A DNA stretch of 64,000 nucleotides from Pyrenophora tritici-repentis (taxonomy: Eukaryota; Ascomycota; Dothideomycetes; Pleosporales; Pleosporaceae): contig NC_089399.1 of NCBI RefSeq assembly GCF_003171515.1, positions 2,418,001 through 2,482,000 on the forward strand. Direction: 5' to 3'. How positions within the stretch are numbered: position 1 is the stretch's first letter; every line of letters starts with the position of its first letter. A program made the translations under genes and the position numbers. Under the pieces are notes generated by a model, which had not been told where the DNA came from, searched no databases, and saw nothing but the letters and a program-made list of their open reading frames with translations. Positions 46,433 to 58,975 of the stretch are shown in pieces.

Positions 46433-47281
46433 AATTACGACGGGCTTGATTTTAAGCGTGTGCCGTATCTTGAGCGGTGCTAGGTTGAGCGTAATAGTCG
46501 CGGTAGGCCAAAAAGCTAGATCTACCGCCACGGCTGGGCCGTCTAGCACCGCAAGTACAAGAAAAACTACTACTGTAGCTTTGCTAGTACTGCCGTTAAC
46601 GACGGAAGCAGGAGGCTTGCTATAAGGCTGACAGCACTACAAACGCCGGCCGACACCTCTTAAGCAACAAGCCTGGACACTCACACGGACCTAACGGACC
46701 TATACTAATTGCTAGCTGTGAGGGCAACATTATGGGCGCGCTCGCAAAGTCCTAAGTACATATTATAAAGTCTAAAGGGATAGAAGTATCGTAAGAGGTA
46801 GCAAACGAGATAGCAGCAAGCTTTTTAACCTCTTGATTTTAGGACGCGCTGAAGGACTAGGTAGTCGCGGACAACTAGAGTCTTCGCGTAATAGAAATGC
46901 CGCAGTTTCGAGCCATAATTACGGCCGTAAGCCCGCTAGCTAAAGCCCTCCTTTAGCGTAGCAACTAAACGCTCCGCGATTATATTATTACTAAGTATAA
47001 TACATATATACTAGCTATTGCTAACTACCTTCGCGAAGCCTAGTCGCTTATACACGTGTTATTCGATAACTAGACTTTAACTAGTAGGCAGTATGCTTTT
47101 ACTAGCCTCGGCGTACATTACCTTAACAGCGAAGGTAAGCTAGTTAACTACCTACTTAGGTTACCTAAGCTATATAGGGCGTATGCTAGCAATAATATTA
47201 CTGCTACAGCAATAATAATACTTCGGCTATTTAGCGTTAACAACGCGAGCGTTAGGTACTTTATGCTTGATAACGTAAGGT
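45848..47281 (+). mobile_element. hAT transposon, N-terminal half, right inverted end
   Basis: The end CAGACTTGCTATCAGTCAG (45,848-45,866) is the partner of 13,448. Subterminal tcagtcagt/actgactga repeats run to about 46,000. It ends near 47,281 inside the transposase and joins a gypsy integrase fragment. Confidence 0.88.
46244..47281 (+). pseudogene. hAT transposase, N-terminal half, RIP stops
   Basis: Starts MSTPSNSGLRRLVEY; poly-Asp run from a (GAC)n repeat (46,405-46,432); BED-type block GRPKS-IYRHGWAVWHRKYKKNYYC; later FTSLGVHYLNSEGKLVNYLLRLPKL and RYFMLDN. It stops just where the half at 15,335 begins. Confidence 0.82.
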
Positions 47282-47884
47282 ATTTAGATAGAACTAGCTA
47301 ACCTAGAAGCTAGCAACAATAGTAAGCTATTTATTAATAGCGGGCGTCTTATTATCCCCTTTAGTAAGAAACTCTATATAAGGATTATCGCACACATCTA
47401 TGATAGCTTACTAGGCGGCTACAAAGGTTATATAATAACGTACTAATCAGTAAGCTAGTAGTACTACTAGTAAGGTATAACAAATATAATTATACGCTTT
47501 ACTAATAACTATCTAACCTATAAACGCTCTAAGATTAACTGCACTGCTAAATATAGTTTACTTTACCTACTACTTATCCGTACTTAGTACTAGGACGATA
47601 TATCTATTAACTTTATTACCCTACTATTTAACTTAACCTAGTGTAGTTACTCTTACTAAAATATTATAGTCGTGGTCGACTATTCATTAAAATTAAAGAA
47701 ATTTATTATAATAGAAACCCTAGAGGTACTTATAGTTGTTAACAAGTTTATAGAATTTATCTAGAAAGAGGAAGGATACCTAAGAACTCTTGTATTAGAT
47801 TAGGGCCGCTAATTTACGTTATATTTCTAGAGTCGCCTGTGTGCCTAGGTAGGAACGCACCCTAAACTCTCTACTATCTATTAC
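47282..47884 (+). pseudogene. Gypsy integrase fragment (other part of GypA)
   Basis: Plus frame: LANLEASNNSKLFINSGRL, IIAHIYDSLLGGYKGY (HHCC region), then INFITLLFNL, VVDYSLKLKKF, LVLDQGRQFT and a YHPxTDGQ-like remnant. RIP stops. It continues the pol order that breaks off at 15,336 and is cut at 47,885 by an LTR. Confidence 0.8.
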
Positions 47885-48169
47885 TGTCACGGTAATCACC
47901 CTGATTCCTTGACATCCGAACGGCTATAGACGCTAGGTGCTCCTGTAAGCACCCGGCATCTGTTAATTAGCTAAGGGCAGCTAGGGCCCGCGCTAAGCGC
48001 ACGCGCCCCGCTTATATCTGCTTACCGCAACTTAAACCTGTTCTGTTTCCTTACGCAACGTCTTATATCTATACTAGATAGTAACTACAACTAACAAAGA
48101 ACTATAAAGACTATCTTCTGTCTGTGTTTAACTGCAACGTAGTCTCTTATAATATTATGTTGCGTCACA
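47885..48169 (+). repeat. GypB 5' LTR
   Basis: TGTCACGG...TGCGTCACA, about 285 bp, less RIP-mutated than the interior. Boundaries inferred from TG/CA ends and the start of gag. Confidence 0.6.
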
Positions 48170-48189
48170 CTAACTATAACTACTAAGGA

Positions 48190-49338
48190 GCTGAACTCTG
48201 ATTTGCAGCTTATACTGCAGCAGATTACTAGCCTGACGGACACTCTTGCGAAGCAAGAGGCGCGTTATTATAAGGAAATAGCTGCTATATGCAAGAACTT
48301 TAAAGAGCGCCTTAATATAGTTACGTAGTTAGCAAGAACCTTACTAAAAGCTACTTTTACTAAGACTAAAGAGGAACTAGCACCTAAAGGCACCCTAAAG
48401 TCTAGGAATAGCTTATCTCTAACTACCTAGACCTTACCTACGACCTAAACTCCCGCCCCTAATAAGAACTCGAGGTTAGAACGACTACCTAACCCCCCTA
48501 CCTTTAGTAGCAAGAAGAAAGATCTCCTACTCTTCCTTACTAAACTTTGCTATAAGTTAAAAGGAAACGCTAACTGCTTCCCTACTAAAGAATTACGACT
48601 TATATACGTATACTCTTAACTTAAATATAACCTTACTACACTTATTAACCAACTTATAGGCAAGAATATTATTATAGTAAACTAACTTATTTAGTTCCTT
48701 AAAGTAACTTATAGAAGCTCTAACTACGAACTTACTACTTAAAGCTAACTTGATAACCTAAAGTAAAGAAAGAGGAACTTTCTGTCTTACTTTGCTAAAT
48801 TTCGCTGCCTTATAGCTAACACTAACCTAAATAAAGGTGCCTAGATTAACTAGCTCTAACGCTTACTTTCTAATAAGTTTAAAAGAGCTATAGTAAGAAT
48901 TCTAATTCCTCGCTCCCTTAATAATTACGCTAACCTAATAGCCTTATACGATAATAAACTATATTACCTACTAGCTAGCTAATCCTATTATATAACGGCT
49001 AAATAGCTAAAGTTCCCTATAGAAATAGAGTTAGACACCTTAAACCACGCCCTAGCTAGCTCCGCCGAATAATAAAAGCGAATTAAGGAAGGGCGCTACT
49101 TTAAATATAACAAGATAGGCTATATCTCTAAGGATTACAACGTGCCTTTACTAACCTAGCATATCTAATTAAATAGCCCTCCTTACTCTACGAGCCCTCG
49201 CTCTATCTAATCTAACTCTTTAAAGTCTTTAAAATTACGATCGCAGGGACGCCGCTCTCGCAAGTCACCTACTAAGGGGAAAGGCGTATCCTAGGGATAA
49301 GTCGCTCCTTAGGACCGCGCACTTATTAAATCTCTACT
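48190..49338 (+). pseudogene. GypB gag, RIP stops
   Basis: Coiled-coil-like start (LQLILQQITSLTDTLAKQEARYYKE), capsid-like middle, and a decayed knuckle YFKYNKIGYISKDY near 49,090-49,140. Ends at the Cop2 target duplication. Confidence 0.7.
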
Positions 49339-49530
49339 TGTTGGTTGGCTTTGCACTAAGTGCGTAAAGGGAAATAACGATAACTAGGAATGCATTCTGT
49401 TCGGTGGTTCTAATTGATATCTACGAACATAGGTGCTACGAAGGTATACCTAAGCTCTTGCGCAAGGTGGGCCGAAGTCGGGCCGAAGTGTCCAGCAGCC
49501 GACGTCTCTACCGATACTCACGATCCGACA
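49339..49530 (-). repeat. Cop2 3' LTR
   Basis: 192 bp; on the minus strand preceded by a purine tract (ccagaaagaaaagacttccag). Confidence 0.94.
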
Positions 49531-49595
49531 CTGGAAGTCTTTTCTTTCTGGATAGCTAGTAACTCTGCTTGTATCGGTAGTGACAGTGTATAGCA

Positions 49596-52500
49596 TTAAA
49601 CATCAAAGCTTGTTGGCCTCTGCACCCATCCATCTACTCGGACTGTCAGCTTATTGCCGTCAATAAAGCGTTCAAGAGCGCGGTTTGGCGATGCCTTCGT
49701 GAAGGCGTCTGCAGGATTGTCTTCGCCATTGATCCAGCGGATCTCCGTGATCTCGCGACGCTCATATGATTGGCGCAGCGCCATAATATCGATCATGAGG
49801 CGCTTCTCCTTCGTTGTCCCAAGCTTTACTAGGCACTCGTACAAGGAGTACGAGTCTGTACAGATAACCAAGGGAATTGCAGGTAGTCCAAGTCGTTCTG
49901 TAACTATCCTTAGCGTGGTTGCAACCGCGATGCCTATGTCAAAGCCGTTGACCATGCCGTAGATCTCTGAGGCCAGTACGCTCCGTGTGATGCGCTTGCA
50001 CTTTGTAGAGCTGTAGTGGATCACGTTGCCTTGTATTGTGAAGGTGTTGGCGCCAATGGACTCGTTGACGAGCATGAGGACAAAGCCTAGCTGTGAGCTG
50101 AGGTCCTTGTTGTTGGCAAAGGAGCCGTCTACAAAGACTATCAACTTAGCCTCCGTAAGGTTGACAGTGACGTAGCGTAGGCCACGAGTGAGATTCTCCA
50201 TCTGCCATTTCAGGCGCTTGTTGAGTGCCTTAATGTCCTCGTCTGATGGTTGCTGCGCTTGAGCAGCTACGGACAGATCAAATGATGCCTCTGGTTGGCA
50301 TGTTGATGCGATGTACGCTCCGCGGGCGCGTTGCTCGGTGTACTGTTGCGCGGTCGGGTGCCCTAATATCAACAAGCCTGATCCTTCCTCCTTGTCCTTT
50401 CTGCCTGAGGATTAAGACTCTGCTGGCGTCCATCGTAAGTGTACATCCATTAAAGTCTAACTGCACCTCTGGTGTCAGCATAGCCTTTGGTTTTGATCTA
50501 AACTGCGCCTTCTGGATCTTTTTCTCTTCGCGTGATAAGAACGCGGTCGTTCCGAGCATGAGGGTGTCGTCTGTCTGCATACCGACGATGCCGAAGACGT
50601 CTGCGTCGTCGCTGTTCGTGATCAACAGGCATGGGTCGTACGTAGATGTTGACATATCTAGTTCCTTGCAGTGGTGTCCGTGATATGTTGTCCACCAGTG
50701 GACTCCTGCCTCCGCGATCCCATATAGTGGCTTGATCACGTGGAGTATCGTGCCTTCTGGATATCGATGTACCAGCTCGGTAGGGAGGTGTGCGAGTATC
50801 GTCCTCTTCAGTGTTGTCTGAGCCTGTGGGTATGCCTGCGTAATATCACGTAGCTCAACGCTCATGCCGCTTTGTACTAGCCCAGGCGCCAGCGACATAA
50901 TCAGGCGCTGGCTACATCGCTGGATGGTTGGCGACTGCGTTAAGATAGCCTCCTTGCCATAGTCTTGGTAGCCTTGGATAACCAGACGGGATTTCTCATA
51001 AGGCTTAGTTGTCTTTCCCTTGACCTCACGTACTAGGCGTGACTTAAAGATCCGGATCTTGCTGTGTAGCCTCTCGTCGTATTGCTCAAACTTGAAGACT
51101 CCACGACCTACTAGGTCGCTGATCTCTTGGTCATCAGACGCTTCAAAGGGGGCGCCTGAGGTTGTGATCACGCCATCGTTCCGTAGCTTGATAGCTAGCT
51201 CAAGATCGTCCTGCTCCTTCTTGGTGATGTACGCGTGCGCCTTCCGCTTGTTCTTTGACCCTGGAGGGCGGCCTCTTCTACGTGGTTGCGCTGCCGGAGG
51301 TACTGCTATCGGCTCGTGCGGCTCATTCGGCTCATTCGGCGCGTGTGGCGCATCAGGGTCGCTCCACAGGTGGTCTGGTCTGTAGTATGGCTTAACGACA
51401 GTTGATCTGAATGTCGCTGGACCATTAACCATGTCGACAGTGATGTTGTGGCCATCTGTACTGGCGATCTTGTACGGGCCATTCCAGCCATCACTCTCTC
51501 TCCATACTAAGACTTCGCTCTGGAGTGGGAGCGCGAGCATGTCTGCAGTGGCTGGTCCATTGCGGGTGTTCAAGGCGTCTGCAACTTGGCGCTCTGCAGT
51601 GAGCTTGCGCAGGGCTTTCGTCGCCTTTTGAATAGCCTCGCTGCGTTTGACCATTGATGGTGATGGCGGTGACTCTGCAGTCATTCGTGGGTACGCTCCA
51701 AAGACTAGTAACGTCGGGACTAGTCCATCAGGGCCAGCAGTATCGTTAACAGCCTTCACAGCCATCTGGAGAATCGCGTCGTCGGACATAGTGTCAGTGA
51801 GTTCTGCATGGAGTATGTCCCATGCCCGGCGTAGAGGGGCATGGTACCTCTCAGTTTTGCCGATAGACCAGTGCGCCTCCGTAGGTACTTGCTTGCATGT
51901 GACTCCCATGATCTTTGCTTCTGCGCGGAACTCTGCGCTCGCGAAGTTAGTACCTGCATCATGCGTGATGATGTCGGGTGGTCCCTGGTAGGTGTCGATC
52001 CATAGTATCCGCAGTGCTTGCCATGTTTCTTTAGCTGAGATAGCGCTGAGGAACCTCGCGCCTTGAAACGCTGTTGAGGAATCGACCACATGCAGTACAG
52101 GTTTGTTGCTTAGGTACATTACGTCCACCAGGATCTCATAGTTGAAGTGGTGATCATCCTTAAGAGTGAATTTGAATCGGCGCGGCGCGGAGCTGTGGAG
52201 CTGGCAGTGGTGGCAGAACTTAGTGACTTCTTCTAGGGTTCTTTCTTCGAAGTCGTTATGGCCAGCATCCTTTAAGAGTTTGACTAGTCGCGTAACAGCT
52301 GGGTGTCCAAACCGTCGATGGAGCCGTCGCAATTCTGTCTCCGTTAGGAACATAGTTGCTCTCTCTCTCTTGTTTAGATGGAACCAAGGATGTCCCCATT
52401 TGCGAATCACCGGGATGTGTACGTCATCCTGAACCAGCTCGTCTGTCGTATTGTTGAAGTATACCTTTAAGCGGTCCATGTCTGCAAGGCATAGCAAGAA

Positions 52501-54784
52501 CGGCGTAGGCGCCTCGAGCACTTCGAAGTTGATTTTTCCGATCTCCGTAGAGACCTGCACGGTGCCAATCGACGCTGTAGCCTCGCCTTTTCCGAATTTA
52601 ATAGACGCTTTCCCTGCTGTAGATGTGTCTAACTTAACCGTCGGATCTTCTCTCGTAAGTGCGAGGTATTGCTCCTTGCCGACCGTGGATACGTTTGCAG
52701 CGCCTGTATCTGGTAGGATTCCTTGGTACACAGATCGTGTGTAGCGGTCCTCAAGCAGGAACTGCGATGCTGGTGCTGACGGCGCGTCTCGGCTGTATAT
52801 GTCGTCGCCCGAGATATGATGCAAGAACGCCTGGTCTGCAAGGCATTGCTCCTTGAAGAACTGGTGTTCAGAATGTGCTTCCGCGACGTCGTCATCCTCG
52901 TCATCCTCGCAGTCTTCCTCCTCTCTCCAGCCTCTCTGATTGTACTGGCTGGTGTGCTCGATCCCTTCGTATTCTGCAAGATGTACGGAGAAGTCCTCAG
53001 GGGGCTGTGCACCTGTAAAGTATAGCGTAGAGAAGAACTGCGCACGGGCATCTTTGCGCTCTTTATCTGTGTGGTTGGTAGACCAGCATCCTTCCTTCCG
53101 GCAAACAAAGCATTTCTTCCTCCAACGTGGCTTGAATCCTCGTCCGTTGTCGTCGCGCTGCTCGCCTCCTCGGTATGCTCCTCTGGATCCGCCTCTGAAT
53201 CCTCCTCCACCTCGAGATCCACCTCGGATCCTTCCATTGCCGTTGTATCGGCGGTCTAGGTAGTATTGATCTTCTGTGACCAACTGGGCGGTGTGTTGCC
53301 GTGCTAGGTGTGTTTCCACTGCGGATCGTAGATCTGAGAAGAGTCCTTCACAGATTGTGGCTGGCTTGAACAGTGCCATCTCAAGTTCTGGTACTCCTCG
53401 GCAGGCATTGATGACCGTAGTGCGGAGGGCATCCTCACCCTCAAAGTTCTTGCCAAGGGCACGCTGGCATAGCTGCAGCTTGTCAAGCAGGATCTGCAGA
53501 ACCTCGTGTAGTCCCTTATCAGGGTTCTCTGCGCGGGTGCGAGCGAAGGTTGTAGTCGTCCAGTCTGTGTAGTAGTGCTGGTGATGGACGTCATGGTCGA
53601 AGTGGTTTTTGATTGCCATGTACGCATCAGCAAAGCTATCATCTCTCTCTACAACCTGTATGTAGAACGTCTCTGCACGCCGGTAAGGATACGGGGAAAC
53701 ACTGCGTGAAACTGCTCCTCCTGGATATCTACCTGCCAGCAGATGCTGAAGAAGATCTTAATCTTATCGTCTAGGAGATCGTACGCATTCCCTGTATACT
53801 TGTTGCTATTGTCCCATAGCTTAGAGAACTGCGTGATCGTATTGGCTTCGAGCCGATCGTTGCGAGACCATCGCGGCGGTAGCGTCTTGTACGGGTCATG
53901 TGGTAGGCCAAGGGGTCTGTCAGGTACTCGGTTTGTAGGTTGCTGAGGGAAAGGTGTCACCTCGCGGTATGCGGTCGCTGGGGTCGTGTCTGTGTCTGCG
54001 GGTACCATTGTTGTGGTTGCATAGCCTGCTCCGTTTGTCGAGGCTGTGGTCCTGCATAGGCATTGATCGCGTAGGGCGGTTGTTGTAGCTCTTGATATTG
54101 CGGGTGGCTTCGAACGCCTTGTCTCACTCTATACTGCTCGCCCTGTGACGGACGTTGTGGCTGCGGCTGTAGCGGTTCCAGTGGCTGCGTCTGTTGCAGT
54201 GGCTGCTGCGCTTGTCTATCTATAGGGGCTGCTAGATGTGCGTTCTGCTGACGCTGGTACGCCTCAGAACGTTCGTCAAACTTCTCGGCCTTGAACTCTG
54301 CAGGGTCCCATTCGGGAGCGTTTTCTCCTCCTAGTAAGTTGAAGAGGGAATCAGCTACTCTAGCCCGAAATTTGCCTGTATAGACTCCCCTATACCGGAG
54401 CACAGTCTTCAGAGATCTTAGCGTAGTGCGCTCAACCTTCTGGAATAGCTCTCGTGTCCATCCTTCAAAGTCCCATTGGTAGTCGAAGTATAGTCTCTCA
54501 TCCCATTCCATTCCTACATGGTAGTCGTGGATAGCCTTCGCGACCCAGGTTGTTGCGTGCGTCTCGTCTGCATCCTCTGGTGCGGGTACACCCCAGAGAG
54601 ATGGGTTGATATAGTCAAACGTGACTGTGTATGGACAGTGTCGCATAAGGTGTTCAGCAGTAAACTTCGCTCCTGGGGATATAGTTTCTGCGCGCTTGCT
54701 TGTATTGCGTTCGGATGGATAGTTGAGTAGTTGCTCTTGAACATCAGCGTCTGTATCGCCAGAGTTGCTCTGGCTGCCTGCCAT
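49596..54784 (-). pseudogene. Cop2 gag-pol polyprotein with three single-base frame breaks
   Basis: Segments on the minus strand: 54,784-53,957 (gag start, 275 aa), 54,008-53,649, 53,619-50,278 (1,113 aa: knuckle KCFVCRKEGCWSTNH, protease PDTGAAN, integrase HRRFGHP..CHHCQLH and HDAGTNFAS, RT LYGIAEAG and QTDDT) and 50,375-49,596 (RNase H, FVDGSFANN, CTDSYSLYE). Breaks lie near 53,980, 53,660 and 50,350; each is mended by one added base. Gag and protease are in one frame with CAG at the place where Cop1 has TAG. Confidence 0.9.
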
Positions 54785-55238
54785 CGTGCCGGTGTATATT
54801 GACGCGTTGCCTTGTCTTGTCTAGCTGGTTGGTCGGTTCCAGCGCTTGTGGTTGTACGTGATAGGATCGTCCGGGGACGCTCGTACGGAATCGCTACGCG
54901 TTGCTGACGCACTATAGTCGTCCCGAGACTTCTCGCGTCGGGATATCAATAGTCTGTCGCTCTGCGCTGCTGACGTGCTGTAGTCGTCCCAAGACTTCTC
55001 GCGTCGGGATTTCAACAGTGTGTCTTTGTGCGTTGCTGACGCGCTGTAATCGAGCTTCGGCCTGGATTAGCAGCTTAGAGGGAGGTTTTGATCGCTATGC
55101 GTTATCTCTGCCTCGCTCTGTTCTTAGCACAGAATCTTCTCTCAGGAGTATAACGTCGTGCGTTAGGGAGGCTGTCAAAGATGCGGTCTGTCTCTTCTTC
55201 CTTGCTGTCTGTGATCGCCTCAAGCAATCACTGATCAG

Positions 55239-55430
55239 TGTTGGTTGGCTTTGCACTAAGTGCGTAAAGGGAAATAACGATAACTAGGAATGCATTCTGT
55301 TCGGTGGTTCTAATTGATATCTACGAACATAGGTGCTACGAAGGTATACCTAAGCTCTTGCGCAAGGTGGGCCGAAGTCGGGCCGAAGTGTCCAGCAGCC
55401 GACGTCTCTACCGATACTCACGATCCGACA
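55239..55430 (-). repeat. Cop2 5' LTR
   Basis: 192 bp, identical to the 3' LTR. Followed on the minus strand by CTGATCAGTGATTGC (55,224-55,238). Confidence 0.94.
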
Positions 55431-55435
55431 CTACT

Positions 55436-58411
55436 AAACTTTAGTCTAAATCTTAACCAAATACCTGGAAACGCTATATTATAATACCTTACGTAGCTTA
55501 ATAAGGCAATATTAGAAGTAATCTTAATGCCTTAGTTAATACTAGAGCTATAGGTATTAAATGTATTTATAGAGATCTCTCGCGTAACCTAAAACTCTAC
55601 TAAGACCTACTACCTTGCGTTATATACCTAACTAGATTTACTAGAACTAGACTAGACGGTAGAGAAGTAACTTACACTATTAACTTAACCCTATAATATA
55701 ATAACTACACTAAGTCTATACACCTCTTTATTACAAATACTAGACGCTATAAGATACTCTTAGGCTAACCCTAGATGCGTAAGCACTAGGTAAACCTACA
55801 CTATAAGAAGGAGAAGCTCCTATTTACCGCCTAGCGGTGTACTAAACGCTACCTTAAGAAAACTTAAATAACTATCTACCCTATAGAAGGATAGTAGGGA
55901 GGTAATAGTTAAACCCTTACTCGCTCCTAAGCCCTAAAACTTACACACGCTATATGATAGCGGTATAACTATTAGTAGTTTAAGATAAAGAGCTAACTAT
56001 AAGAGTTAAAACCTAATTAGAACTATAGTCTTAGCTAAGACTATACGCCTACACTATATAATTAAAATAATAAATTGAAGTTAAGACCTAAGCTTAATAT
56101 CTACTATATTAGCGCAGCCCTACTTATAACCCTAGCACGTATGAAGGGGTATAAGATCTACGCCGTTAGCCTAGCGGAAATTGATAAGGCCCTAGCTAAC
56201 AAGACCTATATAAACCCTACTACGAAAGTCCCTCTAGAATACTATAACCTACTAGAAGTATTCTCCTAAGAGAATTTAGAGTAGCTCCTAAAGAGACGCC
56301 TATACGACTATAAGATCGAACTCGTAGAAGGTAAGTAACACAGCTTTAGCCCGCTCTATAGTATATCTTAAGATAAACTAAAAGTGCTACGTAATTACCT
56401 TAACAAGAACCTATCTAAGGGTTTTATCCGCGTAAGCTCTTCGCATATTACCTTACCTATTATCTTTATAAAAAAACTAGGAGGGAGTCTCTAATTCTAT
56501 ATAGACTACTAGGCACTAAACGCTATTACTATTAAGAACTAATACCTAATCTTACTAATTTAGGAGACCTTAAGCTAACTAAGCAAAGCAAAGTACTATA
56601 TAAAGCTTAATATTATTACTGCTTTTAATCGCCTACGTATTACTAAAGGTAATAAATAGCTCACTACCTTTCGTACTTAGTATAGCCTATTTAAATACTA
56701 AGTTATACTATTTAGATTAGCTAACACACTAAGTATATTTTAGCACTTCGTTAATAACGTGTTACGTCTATTCTTAGATATATTTTATACTAAGTATCTT
56801 AAAGATATCTTAATCTATAGTAAGAGCCTATATAAATATAAGAAGCATATTAGAGCAGTTTTAGGCGCTCTTAAGGAAGCTAGACTTTAACTAAATATTA
56901 ATAAATGCGAATTTTACTAGACTAAAGTTACTTACCTTAGCTACGTTATTAGAGTTAACGGAATACAAATAGATCTTAAGAAAGTCTAAGCTATTATAGA
57001 CTAGGAATACCTAAGTAACGTAAAGGACGTACGAGACTTCCTTAGATTTATAAACTTCTACTAATAGTTTATAGATAACTTCTCTTACCTTACTACTTCG
57101 CTTATCGCCCTAACTAAGAAAGACGTTAAATTCCTCTTTAATGACGACTGTCGAAAGGCCTTTAATAATCTAAAAATTACCTTTACTAGCGCACTAATCC
57201 TACAACACATTAACCTAGACCTACTAATTATTATTAAAGCTAATACTTCTAACTATGTTATAGTAGGAGTCCTCTCTTAATCTAGATTTAACGGCGTCCT
57301 TCGTCTAGTTGCCTACTACTAGAAGAGAATAAACCTTGCTAAGAACAACTATAAGATCTATAACAAGTAGCTACTTACTATTATCTACTATTTTAAGTAA
57401 TAGAGACTAGAACTAGAGAGAGCTTCCTTCCCTATCTTTATACTTAGCAACTATAAAAACCTATAGTACTCTGCTACTATAGAGTAACTAAGTCACCGCT
57501 AAGCACGTTAGTCTAAATACCTAGACTTATATATTTAAGACTATCTACTACTATACTTCTTACTATTATATCTACTAACGATTAAAGGCTTCTTACGAGA
57601 AGTACTATTGCCTGCTAAAACCGCTACCTATACCTAAGCGACGCTAGGCGGATATCTCTATTAACTTTATTATAGACCTACTAGAATCTAAAGGTTATAG
57701 GAATTTTATAGTTATTATAGACCGCCTCTCTAAGTACTAATATATAATCCCTTATAATAAGATAGAGGCTGCTAACGTAGCACGTATGTTCCTGCGCTAC
57801 GTTTAGTATAACTATAGCATCCCTAATATAATAGTCTCTAACCGCAGTAGATAGTATATCTCTACATTTTATAACGAGCTTTGCGCCTAGCTAAAGATTA
57901 ACCTACGTTTCTCTACTAGCTACTACCCTAAGACTAATAGCTAGATGAAGAACGTAAACGCTATAATAGAATAAGTCCTACGCGCGTATACAAACTACTA
58001 GTATGACGATTAGGTTTAATAGCTTTCTACTACTTAGTTTAAAGTAAATAATACTATCTCTAAGTCTATAGGAGTATCCCTAATAATAGCCTACTACAGC
58101 TAGAACCTCTAAATGGGCTTTAAATTACCTACTAATAAGAAGCGACTAGCGTATTAGGCTCTATAAGCCCGCAAGGTTAATATAATGATTAATAAAATAC
58201 ACGATATTATAGAGTTTATCCGCGAAGAAATAACTTAGGCATAAGCCCTATAACAGGAATACGCAAACTAGAAGTAACTCTCTACACTAGCTTACTAACC
58301 TAGTAATAAAGTCTAGCTAGACGCACAAAATATACGAACACAGCGGGCGTCTAAAAAGCTTAACTAGGAGAATCTTAGACCGTATAGAGTAGTAAAGAAG
58401 TATGATAGTTG
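55436..58411 (+). pseudogene. GypB pol: protease, RT, RNase H, integrase, RIP stops
   Basis: Protease remnant 55,440-55,900; RT 56,230-57,050 (RVSSSHITLPIIFIKK, LFRLANTLSIFQHFVN, YLKDILIYS where YLDD is expected); RNase H 57,200-57,500 (NNYKIYNKQLLTIIYYF); integrase 57,650-58,150 (DRLSKYQYIIP, SNRSRQYISTFYNELC); C-terminal GFKLPTN to LRPYRVVKKYDS, cut at 58,412. No open frame over 64 codons. Confidence 0.85.
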
Positions 58412-58619
58412 TGTGATGATTTTGGGCCGTTGCCCCGCACAGGCCACCTGCCAGATGCCTTAGCGTTGTTTTGATGTTCGCGCACGAGCCACCTGTTTGG
58501 TGGCCCATGCACACCCCCACTTAGATATATTCCGCGCAGAGCTTCTTACAAGCTCTGCACTGCAATTACTTTGTAATTCAACACAGTTTCAAATACCTGA
58601 CCTATGTGAGACCCTTACA
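58412..58619 (+). mobile_element. Solo LTR, 208 bp, second copy
   Basis: Same length as and near-identical to 14,403-14,610 (one change seen near the start). Flanks AGTTG / GTTGG share only GTTG, so the target duplication is imperfect or one flank changed. Confidence 0.88.
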
Positions 58620-58975
58620 GTTGGGATGACACCGATCAGATTCGTTCAAGAGTGGGATCATTGATTACTCTAAGGATCAGAAAGATCAGACGGCTGGTCC
58701 GGTATTTGTACATAATGGATCAGTCCCTTGGCACGGATCCGGAGTCTCAAAGACCCGATCCAATCACGTGATCATCCGACGTCCAACATCAAGTCCATTT
58801 CCGCGACACACCCCCTAGTCCGACGCCGTCTTAAAAAGTCGGACTGCTATTCGCATGAGTCGGATCACTCATCGTGGTGCCTCTCTATCTTTTTGATCCT
58901 CTGTAAGTCCGCCACTAACCGGCGCGCCCCTCTATAGGCATAATAGCTGCTCCTCTAGTCGCTCTCGACTATCAC
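58620..58975. repeat. Un-RIPped LTR-like patch
   Basis: Balanced composition between RIP-mutated stretches; repeated ggatca/gtcggact phrases, end near CTATCACA. Looks like another solo LTR, but no target duplication or partner copy is in view. Confidence 0.35.

Larger units (their letters stand above)
49339..55430 (-). mobile_element. Cop2: young Ty1/copia element, TSD CTACT
   Basis: 6,092 bp; LTRs 49,339-49,530 and 55,239-55,430 look identical (192 bp); CTACT at 49,334-49,338 and 55,431-55,435. Related to Cop1 (LTRs also run TGTCGG to CCAACA in element orientation, similar pol) but a different family. No RIP. Confidence 0.96.
47885..58411 (+). mobile_element. GypB: RIP-decayed Ty3/gypsy element, split by Cop2
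   Basis: 5' LTR about 47,885-48,169, gag 48,190-49,338, pol 55,436-58,411 after removal of Cop2. The 3' LTR is not found; the element stops at the solo LTR at 58,412. It sits in the gypsy integrase fragment. Confidence 0.82.

Noticed and set aside
46399..46440. GAC repeat as a stand-alone microsatellite
   Set aside because: It encodes the poly-Asp run of the hAT transposase.
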